NCBI GenBank assembly: GCA_009760855.2 | Contig: WPIO01000004.1 | Location: 6,060,001 to 6,124,000, forward strand | DNA length: 64,000 nucleotides | Origin: Cristatella mucedo | Taxonomy: Eukaryota > Bryozoa > Phylactolaemata > Cristatellidae | Reading direction: 5' to 3' | Shown: positions 1 to 10,224 of the stretch, piece after piece | Layout of the letters: each line of letters opens with the position of its first letter | Position numbering within the stretch: the first letter of the stretch is position 1 | Translations under genes and position numbers: made by a program | The notes under the pieces: generated by a model | What the model saw: only the letters and a program-made list of their open reading frames with translations | Told to the model about the DNA's origin: nothing | Database searches by the model: none

Positions 1-335
1 ATAAAAATGAAAAGGAATTTTCTCCATTCTTTTATGGTCATCGGCCCTGTAGGATTTCCCTCAGGGATTTTGCAGCAGAGCAGTGACACTTGTCACTCGA
101 TCACTACCATGGCTCATCAGTTCTCCACTCTGGCCGATATCCGTCTTCAGATGCTCCAGCCCGAGTGTGCCAAAATACAGGCAGACAATGCCTGCTCGTA
201 AATCTGACTTAGTGACTGGTGAAGACAGGCAGCTACTTATGTAAGGAGAGTCGACAGTCCAACAGTCGACAGTCCTGATGTCAAATGAAGCTCCCCCGGG
301 ATCCAAGTTTGCTACATCGTTGCCTGTACAGTTTG

Positions 336-459
336 AAAGTGAACTGGTTTGGTCCAGCGGTTAAGGTGCTCGCCCCGACCAAGGTCTGGCTGAGGTCGTG
401 GGCTGAAGCCGCTAGACATATTTGAAGCGCCTGAATAGAGATTAAGTTCTCGTGGGGTG

Positions 460-490
<31 letters not shown>

Positions 491-535
491 TGATAGGTAT
501 ATATATATATATATATATAGGTATACACATATGTT
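336..535 (+). repeat. SINE-A, full length, with (AT)n tail
   Basis: The tRNA-like head has an A-box-like TGGTCCAGCGG and an eroded B box near GTGGGCTGAAGCC. The 3' part, GAAGCGCCTGAATAGAGATT followed by AAGTTCTCGTGGGGTGCTAT, can fold into the same hairpin as the LINE-1f 3' end. The tail has expanded into about 50 bp of (AT)n. Comparison with the empty site at about 3,260 gives the insertion limits to within a few bases. Confidence 0.85.
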
Positions 536-812
536 ATCATTACTATGCCCTGCAATTTCCTTACTTTTGTACTTGAGGGTAAATGTAGGTAGCATAATGA
601 AAAAAATGGGTCCAACAATCGCATATTAGTTAAGGGTACCTTCTAAAAAACAACGAGTTAGAAATGGGATCGGACGTTTTATAGATGTCCATCATGAAAA
701 AAAAAGATTATATAAACAAGCCTTGTCCAACCCGAATGTAAACCGGAAGCAATGTATATACAAATAACAAATTTACCGATCTGCATTTACTCTTGTCCTA
801 ACTTGCTAAGTC

Positions 813-2325
813 TTAATAATAATAATAATAATAATGCACTTGATAAAGCGCCCTCAGAGAACTCAATCTCTTTCTAGGCGCTTTACATTTGCTGCAAAAG
901 GAAATGCAATTGAATGGTGAGTAATATCATGCTTGATAAACAAACAAATTGAATAACATGGTTAGGGGTGATATGCACAGGGTCAGCATGCAAATGTGGT
1001 TAGTGGCAGCATGCACAGTGTCAGCACGCATAAGCACATCAAGGACGAATCACAGGGACCCACTAAATGCTGTCCTAAATAGGTGTTTTTAAATGTGGTC
1101 AGGTCAGGGGATGTTCTGACGCAGGTCGGGAAGGAGTTCCAGGCTTTGGGAGCATACGAACTAAATGCACGGTCTCCAAAGGATTTGAGGTTTGTATGAG
1201 GTATTGGTAGACTGTTGGATTCCGAAAAGCGGGTGGTACTATGCTTGGCCTGATGGGGGAGCATGTCGGAGAGATAGGCTGGAGCCATAGAATGAAGGGA
1301 CCTAAAAGTGAGCGACAAAACCTTGAAGTCAATCCATTGCTTGACTGGTAGCCAGTGCAGGTCGGCGAGAAGTGGAGCAATGTGGCAACTTCGAGGCTCA
1401 CGACAGACAAGCCTAGCTGAGGAGTTTTGCACCAGCTGCAATCGCCTGATCGCACATGCTGGTAGGCCAGTAAGCAGTGAGTTGCAGAAGTCGAGACGAG
1501 ATGTCACGAATGCATGGACCAACTTGGACGTGGTATCCTTATCTAAACAAGTCCGAATTTTTGCAATGTTATGAAGCTGAAAATAGGCAGATTTGACTGT
1601 GTAGCTGATATGGTCGTCTAACAAGAGGTTGCTTTGGAATATGACACCTAGATTTCGAGCTGATTCAACTGGAGATATGCTGGCAGAGCCAATTTTGAGC
1701 ATCAGCCTTTCCCATATCTGAATCACACTGGGTTTGCCCATAACTAGTGAGTTAGTTTTATCATCGTTTAGTTTTAGAACATTTGCTGCCATCCATCCAT
1801 GTGCGGATGTCATCAACACATGCAGCAAGCAATGAGTTGAGAGAATTCGAGGTGCTCGAAGGCTGGGAGGGATCAAAGCAAAGGTACAACTGAGTGTCAT
1901 CCGCATAGAAGTAAAAGCCTAGATTGTGCTTGGCAATCACATCAGCAAGAGGGAGAGTATAAACCGTGGAAAGAACCGGACCTAGCACTGTGCCCTGAAG
2001 TACCCCCTACTTCAGCGGTTCCTCAGATGATCTTTGTCCATTCACGTCAATACTCTGGAGTCTCCCCCTGAGATAGGACCTGAACCACCGCAGAGCAGTG
2101 CCAGTGATGCCCAGGCGAGATGAGAGGCGCTCTAGAAGAACTTTGTGATCGATGGTATCAAAAGCTGCCGAAAGATCGAGCAAAACAAGCAGATACACTC
2201 TACCCATGTCTGCATTCCTAGGTGGGTCGTTGTATGCCCTAAGCAATGCTGACTCTGTGGAGTGATTAGCTCTAAAGCCAGACTGGAACTTACTGGCAAG
2301 GTGTAAGGTTTCGATATATGACATC
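813..2325 (-). mobile_element. LINE-1f, CR1/L2-like retrotransposon, 5' truncated
   Basis: Read on the - strand it carries the middle and end of reverse transcriptase. Motifs are LLDLSAAFDTIDHKVLLERL, the catalytic YADD box in FYFYADDTQLYL, LKLNDDKTNSLVMG, NLGVIFQ, and the C-terminal APKAWNSFP region. Frames break at least twice, including between LRSIDVNG-type sequence and YADD, so it is dead. The 3' end has a hairpin (AGCGCC paired with GGCGCT) and (ATT)n at 813-835. It belongs to the Jockey/CR1/L2 superfamily; the exact clade is not resolved. Confidence 0.9.
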
Positions 2326-2504
2326 TTGGTAGATCGAGGTACAGGCTTGCAGCTTTTTGATGTGCAACCTTGTGACTTTTAAGCAACTCCATTTACTGTA
2401 TAGCTCTATGCCTCATAAAATAAAAAAATCGGCTACTACTTCAGCTTTCAGAGTGAAATTTAAAATACGAGTTCAGCTCTGCTTAATAAATAAAGTAAAT
2501 ATTA

Positions 2505-2650
2505 GCTGAATCAACAGTTTCGTTTATTTAGCCCCAGAAGAGCTTTACTAGCCATGACCACCACTTGCGTTCGAACAGGATATTCGAACCCCATGACCCG
2601 TGTCTAAAGAGCGGCCACCTTAGTCCGGGGCCAAGACTCAGAGGCTAAAA
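2505..2650 (-). repeat. SINE-B copy
   Basis: Reverse-strand order is a tRNA-like head with the B-box-like GGGGTTCGAA, a body with GGTGGTCATGGCTAGTAAAG and GCTCTTCTGGGGC, then a TGATTCAGCTAATATTTA end. The homologous copy lies at 3,620-3,775. Confidence 0.75.
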
Positions 2651-2653
2651 GGT

Positions 2654-2725
2654 AGCCCCCACTGGGGATCGAACCCAGGACCACCAGTTTACAAGACTGG
2701 TGCTCTACCACTGAGCTATAGAGGC
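2654..2725 (-). tRNA. tRNA-Thr (anticodon TGU)
   Basis: On the - strand a full cloverleaf folds in 72 nt. The acceptor stem is GCCTCTA with TGGGGGC (seven pairs, two of them G-U). The D stem is GCTC/GAGC. The anticodon stem is CCAGT/ACTGG with loop CTTGTAA, giving anticodon TGT. The T stem is CTGGG/CCCAG with loop TTCGATC. No intron and no encoded CCA. A TTTT pol III terminator follows a few bases downstream on the same strand. It lies just beside a SINE-B, between the two halves of the duplication. Intact pairing argues for a real gene rather than a SINE head. Confidence 0.93.
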
Positions 2726-2949
2726 TTTCCTCTCTAGGTTAGGGGTAGGTGAATGACTTGGCTGATGCGCTGGACTGCTGCCGAACGAAATGTGGTGGTT
2801 TCTGGGCACTGGTGACCAGCATTGATATACAGAAGCCGCTGGCCCGAGCATGGCTTGAAGAGTGGTGAAATTGCTTGGTCTTACACAGCTCCGTGTTACT
2901 GATTGCATTCAAGACAGCGAGGAGGGCCAGCTCTGTCTCTTTCTAGCCA

Positions 2950-3780
2950 CGATGCAAGGTTAAAATGAACAAGGAAACTCAATTCTTTTGTGGTTGTCGG
3001 GCCTGTAGAATTTCCCTCCGATATTTTATACATGTCACTCGATCGCTACCATGACTCATCAGTTCTCCACTCTGGCCGATATCCGGCTTCAGATGCTCCA
3101 GCCGGAGTGGGCCAAAATACAGGCAGACAATGCCTGCTCGTAAAGTTGACTTAGTGACTGGTGAAGACAATCAGCTAAGCTTGGAGGGAAAGTTGACAGT
3201 CCAACAAGTGAAGCACACCTGGGATCTAAGTTCGTCACCACATTGTTGCTTATACAGTTTGAAGGTTATCATTACTGCCCACTGTAATTTTCTTACTTTC
3301 GTGCTCTACGAGTTAGAAATGGGATCGGAAATTTTAGAGACTTCCAAATAAAAATAAAAAAGATTATATATACAAGCCACGTAAACAAATTTACCGATCT
3401 CTGCATCAAATACAACTCGTGTCCTAACTTGCTGAACGTTGTTAGATTGAGGAACATGCTTGCAACTTTTTTCAGGTGAATGCTTGTGACTTTAAGCAAC
3501 TTTATTTACAGTATACCTTCGTGCCTCGTAAAATCCACAACTCTTCGCCACTAAAACTTCACGTATCAGAGTGAAATTTAAAATGCGAGTCATGCGAATT
3601 CTGCTTCATAAATAAATAAATATTGATTGATTTGTGAGCCTCATTTGTACAGTGACAAGAGAGCCTTAGCAGCTGTCACCACCGTTTGCAATTGGCAATA
3701 AAGGGTCGCCAAATGCAGGATAGTCGAACCCACGATCTGGGTCGTGAAGAGCGAGCACCTTTCGTCCAGGGCTATCATGG
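2950..3780 (+). repeat. Right copy of the segmental duplication (empty-site copy)
   Basis: This copy matches the left copy in order and orientation but lacks the SINE-A and LINE insertions, so it serves as an internal pre-insertion allele. The junction TACAGTTTGAAGGTTATCA corresponds to the SINE insertion point. The stretch around 3,425-3,500 corresponds to the LINE insertion point. Divergence between the copies is high, with many substitutions and small indels, so the duplication is old. Confidence 0.8.
3620..3775 (-). repeat. SINE-B copy
   Basis: Contains GTGACAAGAGAGCC, CAATAAAGG, TCGAACCCACGATCTGGGTC and GTCGTGAAGAGCGAGCACC in the family order, read as the reverse complement. This is the partner of the copy at 2,505-2,650. 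Confidence 0.75.
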
Positions 3781-4264
3781 TCAATTTTTACATCAGGATG
3801 CTAGAATTATTTCCGATTTTGGCCGGATAAATGTCCACGATTTCATAAAAAACACAGCCAGCTCCACGACGTTTGCTGACACATGTAGCAATACTTATCC
3901 AACCAAAAGAAGAAATGAGCAGTTGTAGCAATTGTAGCAGGGTACAGGGCTACAATTGTAGAATGTAGCAGAGCTTGACTCACTTACTGCAAACACGTAC
4001 CTAGATGCACCAAGATGGCTCTACAAATTTGGACACAATTCGCATGCGATGATGATATTCGTACATTTCTGCGTGCAGATAGATATGTTGATTTGGGTTT
4101 CCTTCCTTCTGGGCTGCACCTTGTTTGGTAATTCATTTTCTCATTTAACGAGGAAACCATCAACAATCACTCCCAATTCCATTCTAACACGTTTCCTTCT
4201 TTTTTTAGAAAGGTAGCCTAAACTGATATTCGATTGCTGGACAATGTTTTCAGCATCTTCCCGG

Positions 4265-4372
4265 CATTTATTTCTATTGCGTATCACTTTGCAGCAAATG
4301 TAAAGCGCCTAGAAAGAGATTAAGTTCTCTGAGGGCGCTTTATCAAGTGCAATATTATTATTATTATTATTT
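4265..4372 (+). mobile_element. LINE-1f 3' end
   Basis: TTTGCAGCAAATGTAAAGCG then CCTAGAAAGAGATTAAGTTC, TCTGAGGGCGCTTTATCAAG and an (ATT)n tail. This is the LINE-1f terminal hairpin and tail. It is severely 5' truncated. Confidence 0.85.
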
Positions 4373-4391
4373 ACCCTGGGGCATTAGCGAT

Positions 4392-4742
4392 CTATCTGTG
4401 ATTCCCGAGCATTCTCGCGGCCCTCGTCTGCTCGAGCCAGGGAGCCATGCCAAAGGCGACGTGAAGCAGCCCGGTGTCGTCCAGGAGGTAACCGAGAAAG
4501 GTGATCACAGAGGAGGCAGCTATGGTTTCCAAGATAGGAGCAAAGGCACTTGTGCCAAGCAGTGACACGAGCCTGTCACGAGGAGTGGCTGCGAGCCGCC
4601 TGCCACGTGACACTTGCCTCATCACTCGGAGGCTCTGCACTGCTGGGTGGGGCAGCTTATCCTCGCCCGAGTTTGCCGACTGCTGCTGCAGCTCTCGCGG
4701 GTCACAGTCGGGCCATGTGAGGTCACGGCAGAGCTTCGGCAT
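4392..4742 (-). CDS. Unassigned coding-like open frame
   Basis: A 116-residue frame on the - strand, GC rich, flanked on both sides by LINE-1f tails pointing inward. The C-terminal half is hydrophobic and helix-like (for example LVSLLGTSAFAPILETIAAS and VITFLGYLLDDTGLLHVAF). The N-terminal half is polar. An overlapping - strand frame at 4,622-4,825 also looks protein-like (LSIILDSETDLECVAKFADA), so a frameshift between the two is possible. I do not recognise a family. It could be an exon of an unidentified gene, a pseudogene fragment, or a chance frame in GC-rich sequence. Confidence 0.25.
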   Translation of the reverse strand: MPKLCRDLTWPDCDPRELQQQSANSGEDKLPHPAVQSLRVMRQVSRGRRLAATPRDRLVSLLGTSAFAPILETIAASSVITFLGYLLDDTGLLHVAFGMAPWLEQTRAARMLGNHR

Positions 4743-4871
4743 GCGTCAGCAAACTTGGCCACGCATTCTAGGTCAGTTTCACTATCCAGGATGATACTGA
4801 GAGGTCGGTCAATCAGAAGCCCCACAAGAATTTAACGGCCGCTTTAGCATGGTAGCTTGCTGGGTCTATGT

Positions 4872-4873
<2 letters not shown>

Positions 4874-4904
<31 letters not shown>

Positions 4905-5382
4905 TACTTGATAAAGCGCCATCAGAGAACTTAATAATAATAATAATAATAATTCACTCTTTCTAGGCGCTTTACATTTGCTGCATAGGGAAATGCAATT
5001 AAAAGGTAAGTAAAGTCATGCTTGAAAAACAAACAAAATGAATAACATGGTTAGGGGTGACATGCACAGGGTCAGCATGCAAATGTGGTTAGTGGCAGCA
5101 TGCACAGTGTCAGCACGCATAAGCACGTGAAGGACGAATCACAGGTACCCACTAAATGCTGTCCAAAATAGGTGTGTTTTTAAGTTCCTTTTATATGTGG
5201 TCAGGTCAGGGGATGCTCTGACGCAGGTCGGGAGGGAGTTCCAGGCTTTGGGAGCATACGAGCTGAATGCACGGTCTCCAAAGGATTTGAGGTTTGTACG
5301 AGGTATTTGTAGACTGTTGGATTCCGAAAAGCGGGTGGTACGATGCTTGGCCTGATGGGGGAGTATGTCGGAGAGGTTTGGG
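4874..5382 (-). mobile_element. LINE-1f 3' fragment with an (AAT)n expansion inside its hairpin
   Basis: Matches the last 500 bases of the copy at 813-2,325. The terminal hairpin is interrupted: after GAGAACTTAAT come extra AAT units before TCACTCTTTCTAGGCGC. The copy stops abruptly at GTCGGAGAGG near 5,382. Confidence 0.85.
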
Positions 5383-6284
5383 GCGTGTTTTAACCGTGCA
5401 TTTTGTCAACGGCTCCTGCAGAGCCAGAGCTCATGGGACGCATGTGCCTCAGCTCAGGCTTTGCAAATGATGGATGGATGGATGGCTGGAGCTCGCTTTG
5501 CGCTCCTGCTCCTGCATTGACTCGGTAGTGCTCAAGTCCCAGCTGAAGTCCCAGCTGAAGATCCGTTCTGCCCAGCTTTGACCGGCTCCCAGCCAGCCTT
5601 TTTTAGTTCCTTCGTGGCTTGCACGCTTACCGTCGAATGCTATGCTGACCGGGCGTCTCGGGTTCGGAAGCTTCGAGCTCTGTTGAAAGTAGAGAATAGC
5701 AATGTTTGATAGGGTCTGAAGGGTCGCGTCTCTGAGCTGTTACCCAGCTGGCAGGGTAGCTATTTTTCCAGGTAGGACCACGTGAGCACCACGTGAGCAG
5801 CCGGAGCTCGCCTGGAGGTAACCTGAGCTTCTGGCCAGGTCCTCGCACTAACGCATGCAAGCTATATTTGCATGCGTTAGTGCGTGCACTGCGAACTTCC
5901 CACGACGGGAAGGGCATCCCTCAAGAGAAACCCTCAAATACTGCACCGCTTAATCGTGGCTAAAAAAAAACTTACCACCAAAAACGGGAACTCGTTTATG
6001 AAAGCAGCACTTTGGTGGCAGCTGAAGTAAGCAAGTATCTCGGTTTGCTTACCAGCTATGAAATCCCAGCTTTGACGGCTTCTGCAGCAACTGCCGGCTG
6101 CTCACTTAGTGCCATTTTCGAAGGATACCTTGCTGTGTGTTACTATCAAAGCAGGCCTCCTGCGAGTCCCCCTCCTCGCGGTTTCTATGGCTCCAAGGAA
6201 TGGCTACTTACTAGACATCCGAAAGGCTTCTCCATCTAGGCCGTAAAGGACCACCCAGCTCTGCCCCCCCCAAACGAGAGGATG
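5383..6284. other. Stretch without a recognised gene
   Basis: It contains GATG repeats near 5,467-5,485, a 17-bp-arm inverted repeat at 5,844-5,884, and short open frames with no recognisable motif. I see no convincing exon. Confidence 0.4.
5844..5884. repeat. Perfect inverted repeat, 17-bp arms
   Basis: CGCACTAACGCATGCAA is repeated as its exact reverse complement after a 7-base loop (GCTATAT). No surrounding gene explains it. Confidence 0.9.
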
Positions 6285-6292
6285 CTCTAAAG

Positions 6293-6479
6293 CAGTCATT
6301 CTCAACCTTCCTAATGCCGCGACCCTTTAATACAGTTCCTCATGCTGTGCCGACGCCCAACCATAAAATAATTGTGTGCAAAATATGGAAATGCGTGTTT
6401 TCCGAAGGTCTTAGGTGACCCCTGTGGAAGGGTCGTTCGACTCCCAAAGGGTTCGCGACCCAGAGATCCAGAACCGCTG
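6293..6479 (+). mobile_element. SPIN-like nonautonomous hAT transposon (MITE)
   Basis: The left end, TCTCAACCTTCCTAATGCCG then CGACCCTTTAATACAGTTCC and CAACCATAAAAT, matches the SPIN (Space Invaders) hAT ends known from mammals, reptiles, frogs, a triatomine bug and a pond snail. The right end, CTTAGGTGACCCCTGTGGAA then GGGTCGTTCGAC and GAACCGCTG, matches the other SPIN terminus. It is 187 bp and has no coding capacity. The flanks CTCTAAAG (6,285-6,292) and CTGTAAAA (6,480-6,487) agree at 6 of 8 positions and fit the hAT target form nTnnnnAn. The match is from memory of the SPIN consensus; the interior is shorter than in the common mammalian form. Confidence 0.9.
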
Positions 6480-6769
6480 CTGTAAAAGTATTCGCCTTCA
6501 GCCCAAACCTGCAGTCCCAAGTCAGCATCATTATAGCTGCCGGCAAAACGCCCCAATAATTGTCTTCCTGAAGGTCGAATTGTCAGGGTCAAATTGATAT
6601 GTAGGAATAATATCAGGAAGAAATACTTGCAGCAGATTATGCATGCTGCCACATCGGTCTGCCTCTTGGTGCGAAGACATGCTAAATGAATAGGTTTGGC
6701 GGTTTCAAGCCAGTCCGGAATCAGTTTTCGAAGGATTTTTGTTTGACTGCACCAGCAGAACTCGACGAA

Positions 6770-7573
6770 CTAAAGCTGCGTTTACACGACCAGACTTCTG
6801 CACATATTTGGGACCGATTTCCTACAGATTCGGGTGACAACCTCATCATATGTCACAACATTTGGGGGTGGAGCCAAGTCGGCAGACTCCCGTGAAGGAA
6901 AACCTGTCTCTACTTTTTGGCCCCTTGTTGGCCCAGCCGACCAATCAAAATCCGGGGCTCGTGACATATACCCCAGCAGCCCAAATAAAAATGGCTGACG
7001 TTCGTAGGCTCGAGTTATACTGAGGCGTTCAGAGCAAGCCCTTGAATATGGGATGCTTATGAATTGTAGCCAAGGCTTTTGTCTTTTCTAGATATAAGAC
7101 CCAGTGCGTCTGTTCGTCAAATCCACCAACAAACCTGTAACGGCTCACATTACTTAGCACTAGTCCCCCCACACCTGTAACGGCCACATTACTTAGTATT
7201 GCTCCCTTTCCCGAAAAAGCTTTTTAAAATGCTTGTATTTCTTCTGTTTATATTCTTCTCACACTATCTACAACGATGACTGCAGCTGCGAACTCTAGCT
7301 TGTGCAGGTTGTGTTTCCTTGATCTTTCCGGGGAAGCCCTCTTTCATATCAGCCTCCCGGATTAGAGCGCCGGTTTTGGACGTGGCTAAGTCTGCCGTCG
7401 AATCTTGTGTAGCTAGGCCTAACGATCGGGAGGAAAGTCGGAATCGATCGGGAGGAAAGTCGGAATCGATCGGGAGGAAAGTCGGAATCGATCGGGAGGA
7501 AAGTCGGAATCGATCGGGAGGAAAGTCGAAGTCGGAGCCCGGATGAAAGCCTGCCATTTATACACAGCTTTAG
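6770..7573. mobile_element. Possible DNA-transposon-like element with short terminal inverted repeats
   Basis: It starts CTAAAGCTGCGTTTACAC and ends, on the other strand, CTAAAGCTGTGTATAAATG. It contains a 22-bp minisatellite. No clear target-site duplication and no transposase are seen, so this is tentative. Confidence 0.3.
7424..7536 (+). repeat. 22-bp minisatellite, about five units
   Basis: The unit CGATCGGGAGGAAAGTCGG plus AAT repeats head to tail with almost no divergence. The last unit changes to GTCGAAGTCGG. It is open on both strands only because the unit carries no stop in several frames. Confidence 0.9.
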
Positions 7574-7729
7574 ACTTTATGGGTGTCAGCCAAGTGTCCG
7601 GCTCTTAACAAATGCATATCGACGACTGCTTCTTCGGCACTTCTTCGAGAATGTTTTACAAGACTCGAGACTCCCGTTTTTGTGTAGGTGCAAGCTGATG
7701 TAGACTATGCATAGCTCGAGACTATCTGT

Positions 7730-10155
7730 CTCTTTTATCTCCACCCGTAACGCCACAAAGACCACTTGGGTGTTACGCAGGAGGATTCTCTGCAGCTCAC
7801 TCAAAGCCTAAGCAGCTTTTGGTACTGATTCGGTAGCCAATAGACTTAATTTCACGAAACTAAGAGAAAAACAGAAGCATAGCTGAGTCAGGAGAGCAGT
7901 CGAGGTAATGATTAGCGTGGAAATAGCAGCTCAGGACGACTGAAAAGGCTGTCGGCAGAAGGAGAGTACATGTCGTTGCGTAACAATTATGGAAGTAAAG
8001 TTCCACAGTCTAGGACGTGCAGAGCTAAAGCTTCTTTTGCCAAAGGTCTTTAGGTAGTGCAATTGAACAGCTAATTTGTTGTCCATACCGGACCTGAGGA
8101 GGCTGAAACTGGTGCAGCAATTCAGCTAGCTATGAAAGAGCCAAGCCTTGACAGGCCACGTGGGTCAGCTTAAGAACTGTGCTCTGTATCCGTTGATCAA
8201 CCGGCAGCCATTCAAGATCTTTCAGCCCTAGGAGACACGTGCTCAAACCTCTGGGATTTGTCAGCTAGCCTTTCAACCATACTCATCACCAGCTGCAGTG
8301 ACCTAGTGGCTTCTTCGGTAGCCCAGCCAAAAGGCAATTGTAATAATTTAGCCAAGACAGAACCGAGGAGCTATGTTAATTTTTAGAAAGCCACCGTCGA
8401 AGACAATTCCTAATCTCAGATAGGGATTGGACGTGATGACTAGCCGTGGAGGCAGTATTTTTTAAGAAACTTTCAAAATTTAAGATTCTGTCAAGGACGG
8501 CACCTAAATTCCGAGTATGCGATTACAAGTCCTACAACAGCACTACCTGTTAATTAGAAGGGGAAAGTCTTCTTGTCCAGCCGTATGCTTATGGTGCCCG
8601 GTAAGTAGCAGTTCCGTTTCATCGCCGTCTAGTTTAAGGAAATTGCCGAAACCCAGCATCGGATTTCAGCCAGGCAAGCATTAAGTTGATCAGTCGCTGC
8701 TGCAGATTCCGACGCTTTAAATGACGAACACATCTGGAAATCCTCGATAGCCTAATCCACGGGCCCGAATCGCTCACTTTTTCCAGAGGTTGAGTATAAT
8801 GAACAACAGTAAAAACCGACTGGTTTGGTGGATGACACCTGACCCACACACGTCACGGTTTAAAGATGACCGGACAAGTACGATTTGAATCGCGCCAGGG
8901 CTTCTTCTGCCAGACCGATCGTTGTTCTCAATCTCAAGTAGGAAATCGTAATCAATAGTGTCGAGAGCAGCTGATAGATCTACCAGCGATAAGAGGGACA
9001 TTCTAGTCATCATCGCTGCATGCATAGGATGTCGTTTCACGGAGGAGAGCAGTTTCATTGAAGTGCTGCCTCTTGAACTCCGATTGAAATGTTTCTGGAA
9101 ATTCTTTTTTTTTCAATGTGGTACCAGCTGCTTAGCGACAATCTTTTCAAAGATCTTTGACAAAGAAGGAAGAAGAGAAACTGGGCGATAGTTTGCAAGG
9201 ACCTCTTGCGTCTAATCCAGGCTTTTTAAGTATCGGTCTAATGATGGCCCATTTGAAGGACTTGGGTACAACCCTTTTTTCCAGAGAAGCATTAATGTTC
9301 TCGGTTATGGCTGGGCTAAGTTTGTATGCCAGTGAAGATGCGAAAATGATGGCATAGGGTCTTCAGGAGACGAGCTCCTTTTTAGTAGACTCCGTTAATG
9401 TAGCCATATCGCATGCAGAAACCTTGGAATATCTCCGAAAGGAAGATTGCAGGTTGTTGTTAAACAATTTCTTTAGTCAGATGGGGCTTTATGGGGGCAC
9501 GAATGTGCACAATATCTCAGTGAAGAAGGCTCACAACTTTTGGCTGAGCCATTAAACGTCTAGGGACTGAGACCTTTCAGAATTGGCCAGCACCATGCTA
9601 CCGTCTTATAAACCTGTTTCGGGTTCTGAGTGCTTTTGAGTTTTCGAGTAAAAAAAACCTTGGCTTTTCCAAGCTTCCGGGTGTAGATCTTCATCAGACC
9701 CAGACTTATTAAAGCTGCGTTCAAGCTTAACTGGGCGCATATTTTGAAGTGTTTCGTAAATTGAAAGGAATTTCCACGACTCGGTACGCGGACAGAATAT
9801 ACAGGAGCATGACTGTCACTAATGTCAGGAGTCGATAGAGAATTGAAACCTCGAAATCAGCAACTGCATTTTCTGATATAAACAGTGGCTGCTGAACCGT
9901 GTGAAAAGGGTGCATATGTCTCGGCAGACGTATTGAGACGTGATTTATGGTAGGGTGCAGGCTTTAAAAATCGCCTTCTGAGGTCACGAAATGCAAGTTC
10001 ACTTTGTTGCAAGCATTTTTTTGAACTTGAAGGATTTTGTAGCTCACGGTTTGTCAGAAAACGCTACTTAGTGGTTTTGTTCGCTTTTTTCCAACTTATT
10101 CTTCGTCCAGGAGCTAGCGCTTCGTCTTTACCCAGATCGCAGGTTTTGAGTCCTG
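7730..10155 (-). mobile_element. LINE-2f, second CR1/L2-like lineage, decayed
   Basis: Read on the - strand it parallels the copy at 43,245-45,500. From the 5' side it has the region before RT (CTCGAAAACTCAAAAGCACT region near 9,640), then SLVDLSAALDTIDYDFLLE around 8,950-9,010, then the 3' region with GCTGCTATTTCCACGCTAAT and AACACCCAAGTGGTC near 7,750-7,930. Multiple stops and frameshifts are present. It lacks the LINE-1f hairpin and (ATT)n tail. Confidence 0.8.
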
Positions 10156-10224
10156 CAAAACGGTCGATCCTTTGTTTTCCAAGTGATGCAGCTATTGTAT
10201 AGAATGTGAAGTGCTTGGCTAGAG

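Larger units (their letters stand above)
1..2640 (+). repeat. Left copy of a segmental duplication
   Basis: Bases 1-335, 536-812 and about 2,326-2,640 align in the same order with 2,950-3,780. Shared landmarks are the stretch ending in AATGCCTGCTCGTAAA, GAGTTAGAAATGGGATCGGA and GAGTGAAATTTAAAAT. The left end runs off the window. Two insertions interrupt this copy: a SINE-A at about 336-535 and a LINE at about 813-2,325. Both are absent from the right copy. A SINE-B is present at the matching place in both copies, so it predates the duplication. Confidence 0.8.

Noticed and set aside
9711-9745. Second TAAAGCTGCGTT motif as another MITE terminus
   Set aside because: It aligns with ordinary LINE-2f sequence near 43,410-43,450, so the resemblance is chance.
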